Source: Bacteroidales bacterium | Lineage (GTDB): Bacteria; Bacteroidota; Bacteroidia; Bacteroidales; VadinHA17 | DNA length: 64,000 nt | Reading direction: 5' to 3' | NCBI GenBank assembly: GCA_016715075.1 | Contig: JADKBK010000001.1 | Span: 62,001 to 126,000 of the forward strand | Shown: positions 1 to 11,100 of the stretch, in pieces | How the letters are laid out: each line of letters opens with the position of its first letter | Numbering within the stretch: position 1 is the first letter of the stretch | The notes under the pieces: model-generated | What the model was told of the DNA's origin: nothing | What the model saw: the letters and a program-made list of their open reading frames with translations, nothing else | Databases searched by the model: none | Position numbers and translations under genes: made by a program

Positions 1-1532
1 AAGATAATCAAAAGGCTCTTTGGAGAGTGTCGTAGTAGAGCCGTCACGATTAAGCCATAATCCACCATATTCATTGATAATAACAGGATTATTACGAAGC
101 AGCTTTTCTTCAACAAAAGGCTGGGCGATAAGAAGTCCTTCCTTTGAACCAGGGTCCTGACCAAGGTCAGGCATTCGGAAAGGCTGATTGGGCCCAAAAA
201 TAAAATGATATGGATGGCACTCATCGGCATCTCCTTCATCTACGGGTTCGCCCCATCCGTTATTCCATGGTCGGTTGGAATAATCGAGTGCGCGAACCTG
301 CCGGATAGCCTTGCCGGTTTCAGGTGAATAGGTTTCATTGGCGGCATCCCAGATTACTACACTCGGATGATTCCAGCGTTCCTTCATCCATTCCCTGAAT
401 TCAACAGCCAGGACTTCGGCATTTATCCTGGTTGAAACACCCCACCAGATAGGGTACTCATCTTGTATCAGTAAACCTTCTTCATCGGCAATCTGGTACC
501 AGAGCTCGGGAGCAAATCCTATACAGAGGCGAAAGGAGTTCCAGTGCATATCGCGGAATTTTTTGTACAGCAGCCTGACCCATTCTTCATTCCATGGCTT
601 GTCGCCACGCAAAGGATCCTCGAAAAAGCGCAGAAGCGTTACATTGGTGCCACGCATAAAATATGGTTTTCCATTAAGAACGGCATGACCTGTAGCAGGG
701 TCGAGCCGGAATGAACGCATGCCAAAGCGTGTGGAAAAATTGTCTGCAGGACTTTGTACTTCAACTTCATAAAGAAAAGGATCTTCCGGCGACCATAGAC
801 GACAACCTCGAATCTTAACTGTTGTACTTCCGTGTTGTTCGGGTTCAGAAGATGCCGCAGAAATGAGACAATCAGCCTCACCAGCGATCTTTCGGGACAC
901 TGCCTCCCTGACCGTGATATGCAGCCTGGTGTCAACCGGCACAGGTGTGCACTTTAACCATGTATGCAAAGTGACTGATCCTTTTTCAATATCCGGAACA
1001 GCTTGTATATTAATAATATATGGTAACCCTGACGACGTTCCACGTTGTCGCAGATCCGGGGATGAACCTGTTCTTTTCACCATCAGTACCTGATTCTACC
1101 AGCCCTGAGACTGCATTACGATCAGCACCAATCCTAATGATCAATTCATTTTCTCCGCTTCTCAAGGCATCTTTACTCAACGGGCATGGTGGGATCGCCG
1201 AGATTCCGTTCGAAACCCGGTCACTTGCATTCCATCCAAGTTGGACAACCGGAGGTTCGAGGGATTTCGGAGCCCCGGGATCTTTTGCGATCAGCAACTT
1301 TCGGACCGGGATCATTAAACTCTGGTTTCGCCATATCCACCAGGCCCGGAACTGGCACTTCCCTGCTGAAATCCACAGGTACCTTATCCATTCCTCCCTC
1401 AGCAACGTGCCAGATGCCATTTAGTGAAATCCTTTGACCTTGTGTGTGGTGGTATTATCAGCTCCTCCGTAAACATTGAAGACACTAATAATCGCTGTCA
1501 CACAAAATTAACCTGCGAAATCTGATTTTCAT
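1..1532 (-). CDS. GH2-type glycoside hydrolase, C-terminus cut by window start, several frameshifts
   Basis: Secreted family GH2-like enzyme (beta-galactosidase/glucuronidase fold). A likely start ATG at 1532 opens a hydrophobic signal peptide, followed by a sugar-binding domain that begins ISLNGIW. The central and catalytic part is open in one frame from about 1040 to the window edge. It contains WDAANET (general acid/base Glu in the NE pair) and NPVIINEYGG (nucleophile Glu in EYG), the two hallmark GH2 sites. It is a paralogue of the gene at 54518-56661, clearly similar in the barrel (RGTN, ADEEG, IQDE motifs) but different in the region before it. Between about 1040 and 1500 the frame changes several times by single bases, probably sequence error. 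It is the last visible gene of the minus-strand operon, 39 bases after the GH29 gene. The exact substrate cannot be read from the sequence. Confidence 0.8.
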
Positions 1533-1571
1533 AATTCGGTTTGTTATTTTATGATTATAATATGTAGCCAT

Positions 1572-3080
1572 TTATTCATCTGATTCAATTTTCAATACAA
1601 ACCCATGCATACCGGTATTTGCTGCTGGTGGGAGAAAAACAGTTATTTTGTTATCAGAAGCTTCCCATTTCAGGGATTCATTATTTCCTAAAACTTTAAT
1701 GCTTTTTATTTTCTGCCGGCATTCATAAAGGGATTTAACGGTGATCTTTTCACCTACATGATCTGCAAGAGAAATTACATAAACATTGTTTCCCTTCGCT
1801 GTAAACCAGAAATCCTGAGCAGTAAATGAAGAATTGAATCCATTTTCTTTTCTGGCGCTTGTGCTTTTCATCTCAGGTTTAGTGGGCCCCTCTTTTTTTG
1901 TGATCCATTTGCTTGTGCCATAGATAGCTTCACCGTTTACTTTCATCCATGCTCCGATTTCCTTTAATACCTTTACACTCCCGGGGGGAATTACACCATC
2001 CCCGTCAGGTCCTACGTTCAGCAGATAGTTGCCCCCTTTGCTTGCGATTTCAACAATCCAGAACAGCATCTCATCCAATGATTTCCAGTCATTGTCGTAG
2101 CTTTTATATCCCCATGTATTATTTAAAGTACCAGGAGTCTCCCATGTCTTATATTTACTGTCAATATCTGTTGGAATTTCATTATCGCCTGCATTGAGAA
2201 AGTCGCCAAGATCATTTCCTATACGACTATTCACCAGACAATTAGGTTGGATGTCGTATGCCAGTTTATAAAAATCAAAACTTTGCTCTAAATTCATATT
2301 CCTGGGATAATCATACCATATCTCAACAAGGTTTGGGAATTTTTTCAAAATCTCGCGCATCTGAGGTTTTGCCTTCTTTTCAATATATTCGGTAAATTTT
2401 ACCGGTGACGGGTCGAAGTGATTAATTGCGTAATTATCGATATAGCCAGGATGTTCATTTCTGTACTGGGCTTCTCCGGCGTCACCTCCGTCCATCCAGT
2501 CGATTGAATGAGAATAATAAATTCCCATTCTTAATCCATACTTCTGGCATGCTTTATATATCTCCTCAATAGGGTCACGTTTAAAAGGTGTCCAATCATA
2601 AATATTAAAATCGTTAACTTCCGAATGGTACATTGCAAAACCGTCATGGTGTTTCGGCATGGCAACAATATACCTCATTCCAGCTTCCTTTGCCAGCATC
2701 ACCCACTTTTCAGCATCAAAAAGTGACGGATTGAATGTCCTTGCCACATCTCTGTATTCCTGTCGTCTTATTCCCGCACAGAACATGATCCATTCTCCCT
2801 GCAACCAGGATTCAGGAGATGCTCCATATTTTGGATTCCTTGTCTCCGGGATAATTTTCTCTCCTTTCCATACACCTCCTAATTTGGAGTAGACTCCCCA
2901 ATGAATGAACATCCCGAATTTCAGATCATTATAATCTTTGAATAGATCTGTTTTGGTATTGTGCATGTCAGACCAATCCTTCAGGAGATCATCTTTTTTC
3001 TGTGAATACATATCGTTCACAGCGATTATACAGATTACAAGTAGTACAATCCTTCTGATTTTATCTTTACTCCGCCTCAT
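1572..3080 (-). CDS. GH29 alpha-L-fucosidase (secreted)
   Basis: Intact 502-residue enzyme expected to release alpha-L-fucose from oligosaccharides in the periplasm. An N-terminal signal peptide (a KIRR stretch, then a hydrophobic segment to about residue 26) is followed by the GH29 start KFGMFIHWGVYS. The substrate-binding motif PKHHDGFAMY and the nucleophile in EIWYDYP (Asp about residue 257) follow. The SKGGNYLLNVGPDGDG segment is characteristic of the family. A beta-sandwich follows from about residue 385. It is one of three GH29 genes here (others at 33072 and 42668). The three differ considerably in the nucleophile region, suggesting different linkages. It lies in the left minus-strand operon downstream of a Gfo/Idh/MocA gene. 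Confidence 0.93.
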   Translation of the reverse strand: MRRSKDKIRRIVLLVICIIAVNDMYSQKKDDLLKDWSDMHNTKTDLFKDYNDLKFGMFIHWGVYSKLGGVWKGEKIIPETRNPKYGASPESWLQGEWIMFCAGIRRQEYRDVARTFNPSLFDAEKWVMLAKEAGMRYIVAMPKHHDGFAMYHSEVNDFNIYDWTPFKRDPIEEIYKACQKYGLRMGIYYSHSIDWMDGGDAGEAQYRNEHPGYIDNYAINHFDPSPVKFTEYIEKKAKPQMREILKKFPNLVEIWYDYPRNMNLEQSFDFYKLAYDIQPNCLVNSRIGNDLGDFLNAGDNEIPTDIDSKYKTWETPGTLNNTWGYKSYDNDWKSLDEMLFWIVEIASKGGNYLLNVGPDGDGVIPPGSVKVLKEIGAWMKVNGEAIYGTSKWITKKEGPTKPEMKSTSARKENGFNSSFTAQDFWFTAKGNNVYVISLADHVGEKITVKSLYECRQKIKSIKVLGNNESLKWEASDNKITVFLPPAANTGMHGFVLKIESDE

Positions 3081-3185
3081 TCTAAAGAATTTTAAAGGAA
3101 ATTTAATTTTTAAAATACTGATATTTTATTTTGTGAAGATTCTTTGTTGCGGACCCTCTGTGAATTATTGAGGAGAGCCCGAATA

Positions 3186-4603
3186 TTAAAGCATTTCCCA
3201 GCCCTTTCTGACGGGTTCCTTTATTATCACATCTGCATCTGGCAAGCCGATAGCTTTCATATTTTCAGGATCCCAGTAGATTTTCTTCCCTCCGAGCCTT
3301 AAGGAAAGTACGCCAAGGAGAACGATCTCTACAAGGCGTGCCCCATAGTCAAAGTTAGACATCGCTGCCGGTCCTCCCTTTATTGCATCGATCCATTCCC
3401 TGTGGTGCCCTTTTGACCTGGGAATTGTTGGGGCTGGCGGATTAAATGAGTTTCGCAGGCTCTCAGGAAAGATTAGCGGAGGAGAGCTGGTTCCTCCATT
3501 ATGTATTATAATGCCTTTGTCACCAATAAACATTGCACCCCTGCTGTTTAAGGAGAAGTCCCCCGGCATAAAGTCCGGAAGAGCAGGTCTCAGGCCTCCT
3601 GAATACCAGGTCAGCCTTAACTCCTGTTGTTTGTCTTTTGCGGCAAAATAGTAATGGCCGATCTCCCCATAGGGAGCTATCTCTTTGCTTTTGTTATTCC
3701 CTGCAGGAAAAACCTCTACACTCTCCGGGGAGGAGAGGTTAAACGCCCATGCTGTCGAATTCATATCATGACAGCCAAAATCGCCGAGAGCTCCGCAGCC
3801 AAATTCCCAGAAATCACGCCATTTCACAGGTGTATATACTTTATTGAAGGGATGCCAGGCTGTCGGGCCAAGCCACAGGTCCCAGTTAAATCCCTGGGGA
3901 ACAGGAGAAGAGTCTTTTGGAAATCCGCTTAGTCCGGGCAGCCATCTAGATGCCGGAACCCAGGAGTGAGCTTCCTCACTGTTCCTATTGCACCGGCTTG
4001 AAGGTATTCAACAGTCAGCCTTAGGTTGTCATCACTGGTGCCCTGATTTCCCATTTGAGTTGCCATTCCTGTCTCCCGTGCAACATCTCTCATTTTTCGT
4101 GCTTCCCAGATATTATGAGTCAGGGGTTTTTCGCAGTAAACATGTTTCCCTGCACGCATAGATAAGACTGATACATAGGCATGTGTATTATCAGGTGTTG
4201 CACATACTATCGCATCTAAGGATCTGTTTTTTTCCAGCATCTCGCGAAAATCTTCGTATTCGCTCAACTTATAGTTTGGGGTTCCCCTGGAATAGAAATC
4301 TTCTATAAACTTTTTTATCGGACCACGGCCGGTATCAATACTATATAATATATCGTTCGTCCAATAGTTGGAGGGATCTGCCACCGATATCAATTGGACA
4401 TCTTTAAGCTTAATCAGTTCCTCGATACTGAACATCGACTGCCCCCCGGCCCCTATAATCCCTATGTTTACCTTGTCGCTAGGTGAAATATACCCCTTCC
4501 CTCCAAGGACATGACGTGGCAATATCATTAATCCTGCCGACGTTACGGTTAATCCTTTAATGAATTCCCTTCTTTGAATGCCGGTTTTATTTTTAGTTTT
4601 CAT
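3186..4603 (-). CDS. Tat-exported Gfo/Idh/MocA family oxidoreductase, one frameshift
   Basis: NAD(P)-dependent sugar oxidoreductase family member. The N-terminus has a twin-arginine signal (QRREFIKGL followed by a hydrophobic stretch), so it is probably exported folded with its cofactor. The Rossmann motif GIIGAGGQS, the YCEKPLTHN motif (family EKP lysine) and a C-terminal half beginning near KWRDFWEFG are all present. The frame breaks near 3950 because one G is missing after GTVRK. Restoring it joins the halves into about 472 residues with continuous family features (WLGPTAWHPFN). Members of this family can oxidise sugar hydroxyls, including C3 of glycosides. The neighbouring glycosidases and the DUF1080 gene at 48497 fit that role, but activity is an inference. 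Confidence 0.85.
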
Positions 4604-4675
4604 TTATACATGTTTATTGGGTTAGCACTTATTTTTTTCAATTACCTGAAGAATTTTAGCAGAAAATCTGGATTA

Positions 4676-5947
4676 TCACTTTGCAATCAGCGAACCTTCT
4701 TCAACAACAATCTCTATCCATCTGGGAAAATCAGCTCCAAAGCCATCTTTTCCCGCTGTAAGGAATTTGTTGTTATTGCCGTTAATATTGCATACAAATA
4801 TCTCACCCCTGCCTGCTACTTTGGCAGAAGTATATGCCATTTTTTCTCCGTCGGGCGAGACGGCACCCCTGAAATCCCACTTCCCTTCCTCATACCTTGT
4901 GAGCGGAATTTCAGACCCGGAAAATGGGTTAAGCAGGCATATTGAACTCCCTCCCCTGGCACTCTCAGGGCTGAAAACATTTTCGAGATGGTTTCCCAGC
5001 TCGGCATGATAAGCTGCATCATGATGAGCTCCTGCTGATAGTTTTGTATATATCAGATATTTCCCGTCAGGAGTCCATGCAGTGCAATTGGAGCCTCCTC
5101 CGCGATGATCTCTGGTGCCATAAGCCGTTCCGAAATACTGTGACTGGCCAGTGGTTACCACCCGGTGTTCATTTCCTTCTGGGTTACCGATGCATAAATT
5201 GGCATAGTGATGCGAAGGATCTGTTTTGTTGTTACAATCAAGATAAGCGAGCCATTTGTCATCGGGGCTCCAGACAGGACCGAAAAATAGATGTCCGTCC
5301 TCTCCGGCAACTCTTCTTCTATCCTTGCCTTCCATATCAAAGGTATTTATTGCATATCCTTCGGATGCAACATGGAAAGCAATGCGGGTTTCATTATGGT
5401 TTATCTGAACACCATAAATGAACTCCTCCTTTCCTGACAATAGCTTCCATTCACTTCCATCCAGATCTGTGAAGTATAACAGCTGGTACGTATTATCTTC
5501 AGTACATACGCTGCAGAGCATATGTTCACCATCTGACAGAAGTCCGGAGCAGAAAATCTGATTTGAGGGACGCCCTTTTGTTATCAGTTCTGTAAGTTCT
5601 CCTGTGGAGAGGTTATACTTCCAGAGCCTGGTAAATAATTTCCCGGTAACATTTGCAGATATGCTGTAATTATCGTAACTCGATATAATGCAATGTTTTT
5701 TATCGGGGAATACTGGTCCCATTCCTGACCATCTCATATCTTTTTTCTCTGGAAGCTGCAGGTAATGTTCATTGGTTCCATCCTCATTTATGAAACCGAC
5801 TCCGCCTGAAATCGGGCTAAAAGTAATTACTCTTCTGCTGATCCATTTTACCTCTTTGGATACTTTATTTATAGAATCAAATATTTTGTAACCAAATGAT
5901 GTAGTAATTAGGAATAAGAGCAAAAGGCTGAAATATAGTTTTTTCAT
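4676..5947 (-). CDS. Secreted TolB/WD40-like beta-propeller protein
   Basis: Intact 423-residue protein with a signal peptide (MKKLYFSLLLLFLITTSFG). Repeated blades carry the SPDDKWLAYLD, TPDGKYLIYTK and SPDGEKMAYTS pattern typical of TolB-like/DPP-IV-like propellers. His-rich stretches (TDPSHHYANL, AGAHHDAAYH) resemble metal-site regions of oligogalacturonate lyases (PL22), which have this fold. I cannot confirm that assignment from sequence alone. It starts 7 bases after the stop of the upstream beta-helix gene, so the two are surely cotranscribed, probably translationally coupled. It may be a lyase/hydrolase or a glycan-binding propeller. Confidence 0.75.
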   Translation of the reverse strand: MKKLYFSLLLLFLITTSFGYKIFDSINKVSKEVKWISRRVITFSPISGGVGFINEDGTNEHYLQLPEKKDMRWSGMGPVFPDKKHCIISSYDNYSISANVTGKLFTRLWKYNLSTGELTELITKGRPSNQIFCSGLLSDGEHMLCSVCTEDNTYQLLYFTDLDGSEWKLLSGKEEFIYGVQINHNETRIAFHVASEGYAINTFDMEGKDRRRVAGEDGHLFFGPVWSPDDKWLAYLDCNNKTDPSHHYANLCIGNPEGNEHRVVTTGQSQYFGTAYGTRDHRGGGSNCTAWTPDGKYLIYTKLSAGAHHDAAYHAELGNHLENVFSPESARGGSSICLLNPFSGSEIPLTRYEEGKWDFRGAVSPDGEKMAYTSAKVAGRGEIFVCNINGNNNKFLTAGKDGFGADFPRWIEIVVEEGSLIAK

Positions 5948-5954
5948 CTTGAAA

Positions 5955-7913
5955 TCAGTTAGCTGTCATTGTACTGAAAATCTCTCCAAAATTTCCCCGG
6001 TATCCGGTTTGAATGAAGGCTTCAGGTAGAGTTGTTCGCATAAGCTCTCTTTCATTTTTACCTGTAATAAGTGAATTATCCGTTGGATCAAAATCTTCAA
6101 CTCTATTGGTCTCATACATATGGAGAATTGCCTTAAGCATTTTATCGCAATACAGCTTATTCCCTTTGAATTCAACAATCCCGTTGGCTTCATAGAATTT
6201 CTGAAATACATAATTGTATGATGATTTCACTTTGGACAAAGGTTCACCTGTAGGAGTTGTAAAAACAAGAGTATCGGCGACGAAAATATTTCCTGTAAAA
6301 GATACATTCGAACATAAACTGGAATTAATTGTCTGTTTTCCCTGATCAATAAATATATTATTACATATAGTAATGCTGTTTGCCATATGATTATGAACGG
6401 GAGCCAGAGTATTAACTGCCAGGTTTTTTTCAATTATGCAATTCTTTGATAATTCATCAAAGTAATATGTCCAGCCGGTTATTGTGTTACTTTTTTTAAA
6501 GAGGGCAGCGTTGTTTCGATAAACTGATGAATCACTGCCACTGTATATTGCACCTCCGTCTTCAAGTTCCAGTTTAAAATTGTAGATAAGGTTAAAATCT
6601 GCCAGTGAATTGTTTCCCACTCCACTGATCGCGGCATAAGGTATATTGAACAATTCGCAATGGGATACAAGATTATTCCTGCCGGCACCGTTTATACCAA
6701 CAGCTCCGAAGTACAATTTACCCACATCGTGAATCCCGCATCTTTCCACACTTATTTTGTTTCCATCATAATTGATTCCTCCGGCGCCGGTATTGAAAAA
6801 CTCTCCGTCGGAAATTGAAATTTCTGATCCTCTGATCTTAATAGCCCAGCCGGCAACATTCTTCACAGAAATATTGTTAAGGGTCAGATGACTTACACCT
6901 TCAGACTGTATTGCACCCTGAATCTCGGTTGTGCCATATCCGGTATTCGACATGGGAGCACTTGCACATGATATCGACAAATTCTCGAGTATGATGCTCC
7001 GGGCTCCCTTCTCAAAGTTAAACAGTTGATTTTGAGTTGGGACCAAAGCCTCAATATCTGATATCTTTTCATAAGGATAAGGCCAGTAGAAGACTTTCTC
7101 TGCTGTACGGTCAAGGTACCATTGACCGGGATGTTTCATCCCTTCCTTTATATTCCACACGATATATTTAGATGCCCTCTCTATCCAGGAAGCGAATGCT
7201 CCGGCCGGATGAGTGGCTGGATAGGTGAACCTGACAACGTGATTTATTGTGTCATTACCCACTAAACCAACATATGAATCATCCCATGCATGAAAAACTG
7301 TTAGTTCAGCATTTCTTGTATCAAGCCAGCTGCCAAGGTCTTTGGGATCATATGCCATTTTTGTCAGTTCTTCTCTGGTAGGTTCTTTCGACCAACCTCC
7401 CTGCGAACTCTGCCATTTATACGGCCAATCGCTTTTGTGGGTGAATTCCCCGGCCTCGGGAATTCGTGCCCGGCTCCGTAATGAATCATTTACTATCAGT
7501 ATTCTAAAATCCCACGACCTGTCTGCGGTACCTGGTGCATCGGCGAACCACCAGTCTCCATGTTGCTGCCAGTTTTTCAGTTTCTTGCCGCCATACAGAT
7601 AAACTCTTTTTCCAGTTTCCCCTGAAATAATCAGGCCTGAATCAATGGCAGATAATGTGCATGAAACATCATAATACTTACCTTCCCGGATGATGATTTT
7701 TTTTGATACACTGCTCCTTGATAATTCCAGAGCTTTTCCCAGAGTGGCAACAGGCTTTCGCTTTGAACCCGGATTCAGATCATCTCCATCGGTTGATACG
7801 AAAATCACTGACTTACTGCATGACATGCAGGATAATGCAAATAATAATATGAATAAGAGGGTTTTAGCATATCCTGAGAGGTACGATGCTTTTACAATCT
7901 TTTTAATTTTCAT
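5955..7913 (-). CDS. Right-handed parallel beta-helix lipoprotein, GH141-like
   Basis: Intact 652-residue predicted lipoprotein (hydrophobic segment, then CMSCS near residue 29-33). It opens with VSTDGDDLNPGSKRKPVATL, the usual entry to secreted beta-helix glycan enzymes. The GQWYLDRTAEKVFYWPYP segment and the beta-helix coils rich in N-x-I/V and GG turns (about residues 310-600) follow. This architecture fits GH141-type or related enzymes, a family that includes fucosidases and xylanases. The family label is inferred from layout, not a proven match. It lies between the GH2 gene (8184) and the TolB-like gene and is followed by the latter after 7 bases. A 270-base spacer with small hairpins lies upstream. 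Confidence 0.75.
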   Translation of the reverse strand: MKIKKIVKASYLSGYAKTLLFILLFALSCMSCSKSVIFVSTDGDDLNPGSKRKPVATLGKALELSRSSVSKKIIIREGKYYDVSCTLSAIDSGLIISGETGKRVYLYGGKKLKNWQQHGDWWFADAPGTADRSWDFRILIVNDSLRSRARIPEAGEFTHKSDWPYKWQSSQGGWSKEPTREELTKMAYDPKDLGSWLDTRNAELTVFHAWDDSYVGLVGNDTINHVVRFTYPATHPAGAFASWIERASKYIVWNIKEGMKHPGQWYLDRTAEKVFYWPYPYEKISDIEALVPTQNQLFNFEKGARSIILENLSISCASAPMSNTGYGTTEIQGAIQSEGVSHLTLNNISVKNVAGWAIKIRGSEISISDGEFFNTGAGGINYDGNKISVERCGIHDVGKLYFGAVGINGAGRNNLVSHCELFNIPYAAISGVGNNSLADFNLIYNFKLELEDGGAIYSGSDSSVYRNNAALFKKSNTITGWTYYFDELSKNCIIEKNLAVNTLAPVHNHMANSITICNNIFIDQGKQTINSSLCSNVSFTGNIFVADTLVFTTPTGEPLSKVKSSYNYVFQKFYEANGIVEFKGNKLYCDKMLKAILHMYETNRVEDFDPTDNSLITGKNERELMRTTLPEAFIQTGYRGNFGEIFSTMTAN

Positions 7914-7981
7914 TGTTCTTTTAAAAGTTATTGGTGTCCGGTTAATATTTGTTAATCTGCATATAACTCTTTCAATCTTTA

Positions 7982-8112
7982 ACCTCTACGAGGTATTTAG
8001 TGTTTTAGGTTTGATTTTACTACAAAACTAAATCTCCTACGGAGAATGTTCCGCGTAGCGGATAAAGTATTGTAGTTCATAATAAACATAATAATATTTT
8101 CCGCGTAGCGGA
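7982..8112. repeat. Cluster of four short triloop hairpins
   Basis: The 270-base spacer 7914-8183 holds no gene. It contains four perfect 5-bp stems, each with a three-base loop TAC or GTA: ACCTC-TAC-GAGGT (7982-7994), TCTCC-TAC-GGAGA (8033-8045), and TCCGC-GTA-GCGGA twice (8050-8062 and 8100-8112). The last two share the same flanking GATAAA. The arms differ while the loop is kept (TAC and GTA are complements). The cluster lies in the transcript between the GH2 and beta-helix genes and may affect mRNA stability or be an interspersed palindrome family. Confidence 0.7.
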
Positions 8113-8183
8113 TAAACTCATAATTTTACCGGACAAAAGTGTTTATAAATAATGCTTCGTGCCCTTTGATGTTATTTAAAAAA

Positions 8184-11100
8184 TCAAAATCCATTCAGCA
8201 GGTTATTGAAAAAGATTAAAGCAGTTGGATTAAATGCCACCCGGTCAGCCAATTCAACCTCGCAAATGCGGAAAACACCTTTACCATATTTGAGTTCGCC
8301 TGCTGCCATTACACTCCCCTTGTCAGATACCCAGCCGGTAGCTCCGCTCGTCAGGATTGGATCCCAGTCATGCGCAGAAAAGGTGCAGGGAAGGAGGGGT
8401 TCGATAAGGCCATTTTTACTATCGCACCAGAAACGGAAATCAAATGGTTTGAAACTCTTCACCATGGGATGACCTGTTTCCGGAGAGACAAAATAATAAT
8501 CTCCCATGCTGGTTTTTTCTACAGTTGCAATAGTGTTTGCAATCTTGTATTGCGACGCTTTGAGTTCAAGGAATATGGCAATTTTACCACTGGATATCAA
8601 CTTGTTGACCAGGTCATTAACTTCAATATACTTTTCAAAATCATCGATAAGGATCACATCTGCTGTTTCAAGGGACGAAGCTTTTTTGCATTTTGCCTGC
8701 TCTGCCAGTTGTCCTGCTTTTCCATCTGATTTGCCAAGTACAAATATCTGTTTCTTCGAGTAAGCGGGTTCCGGGAATACTTCAAATTCGAATTTGTTCT
8801 GGTATTCGGTCTCACCTTTTTCATTGACCAGTGCAATGCGGTAGATATATTCAGTTCGTTTGGCAACAGATGGAGTTCTCCACCTTAAGAATCCCTGAAA
8901 ACTGGAACTGTTGGCCGGTATATTGGCAGTAATCTGATTGGCAAAAACTACTTTCCCTTCATTTTCAATCTGGTATTTTATTTGGTATCCTGAAGGGACT
9001 GAATTAAGATCGTTACATATCCATGTTTCAAAAGCAGTTACCTCTGTTGCAAAGAAATGGTCCCGGTCACTCCGAATTGAGACCATCAAAGGTTCGAGAG
9101 CTTTCCTGTATGCAAAATAAGCTTTTTTGGGCTGGCGGTCGACGTCCATGATACTCTTCATCCAGCCGGCCGGCCAGGCATCAATAAAGAGGTGGACTGC
9201 AAAAGAGACCATGCCCTGATCGCGACGGAAGGTCTCTGTCATAAATTTTATGGCCCACGCCTGGTAATCCTGGCTTGCCTCGATCCAGTCTTTCAGTGAA
9301 TGCTGGGTGTTGTACCACATGTAATGGAATCTTTGCGTCTGTGCCATGGAAATCCTGTTCGCCGTCCAGCTTTCTTCATCTTTCCTGTCTTTGGGCAGCC
9401 ATTCTTCAGGGTAGTACTTTAGCATCACGTTGAGAGGGTCAAGGCCTTCTGCTCCGAACTCACCGCAGGCGTGCATCCAGTTTGGTTTTATTTGCTGCCA
9501 GTAACCCTTATACATCTCACCCAGGCCGAGTCCATGTCCATTATACCATGTGTTGTAGCAATGATTATCCGGAAGTCCGGGCGCAGGAGGGTCATAGTCT
9601 CCGTCGCCGGCTTTAATGATCCGGTCCGGATTGGCCATATGCACAGCCTGATCCATAGCAGTAAAAAGCCTCAGGTATTCTTCCTGAGTACTAAGACTTC
9701 TGTGAGGGAAGCCCTCTGCGTTGGGAAACCGCTCGTTGATATAGGTAACCATAATGGTCGAAGGATGTTTACGCACCAGCTGTTCCATCTCTCCAACCTG
9801 CTTTATTGCTTCGGCAAATTGTGTTCTCCTGATGCTTCCGAAGAGAGGCAGATCAGTCTGATTCATCAGTCCAAGCATATCGCAATAGTCGTAAACTTCC
9901 GATTGTACAGGCCTCTGGGTAAAACGCAGGTAGTTCATGTTGCAAAGCTTAGCCAGCAAGATATCGTCGCGTAGCTGGTTCCAGTCTTTCCGGATCACAC
10001 ATTGCTGCTCGTGTCCCATCGTGTTGGCACCACGCAGCCGAACCATCTCTCCGTTAATAAACATTCTGCCCTTTGGAATATTTACAGTATCCATAGTAAA
10101 GCTTCTCATTCCAAACTGCTGTATCCTGGTATCGGTCAGTGAATCCGTTTCATCGTACACTTTCACCTGGATCTGGTAAAGCCATGGGGTATCGGTATTC
10201 CAGTACCGGAAGTTTTTAATATCAATGGGGATCTTTATCAGATTGGAACCATATCCCATTTTCAGCATCTTATGCTCCCAGTCTGTTGGTTTTGTAAGAT
10301 CTCCAATTCCCGGGATCTGAGTAGTGGATGGAACATATTCAAGGTCTTCAATTACAGTCCCGGAAAAGTTCTGTCCATAAACGGAAATTTTGAGCTTTAT
10401 TCCTTCCGGGTATTTTTTATAATTGTTAACCTCTATCCAGGCTTCAGCCTGTGACCTATCAGGCTGAGGGCGCACAAAAATATCATTGATATGAATTGAC
10501 GACCGGTACTCCAGGTAACAATCCTGATAGATACCCATGCCCGGAGGACAATGGTGCCATCCGGCATCGGGGTCGTTAAAACCAGGCCCTGATGCTGCAT
10601 AAATTTTTGTGCCCTGGATTGAATTATTCCTGTCGTCTTCAGTTGTTGTTGTAGTATAATCATTTTCTACTTTTATCAGGATTCCATTGAGGCCAGCCTT
10701 TGCGAGTTTAGTAATATCAAATTCAAAAGGAGCAAAAAAACCTTCATGCGATCCGCAATAGCTGCCGTTGACAAATACGGATGCCGAATAGTCAACTCCC
10801 CTGAAGCAGATAAACAGGTTCTCTCCTGAAAAATCTTTTTTTCCAAGTTCAACTTCTTTATAATAATATGTAACCGCCCGGCCAACCGGGGGGCCGAAAT
10901 GGGGTATTTTTACCAGTTGCCATTTTCCCTCCCCTCTGAGTGTGGCAGGGAAGTTATCAATGTCACCCTGTGTTTCCTCCCTCCAGTTGAATTCTGACAA
11001 AGATATCTGATGACGTAAAGAGACAACAGCAGGAGCCAGATTCTGCATAAAAGGTTCAAATTTTTTGCGCATTTTGTCCAATTCAGCATAAAGCTCCTCC

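Noticed and set aside
1010..1424. Open frame on the plus strand opposite the first GH2 gene
   Set aside because: It is a shadow of the real gene on the minus strand and has no family motif.
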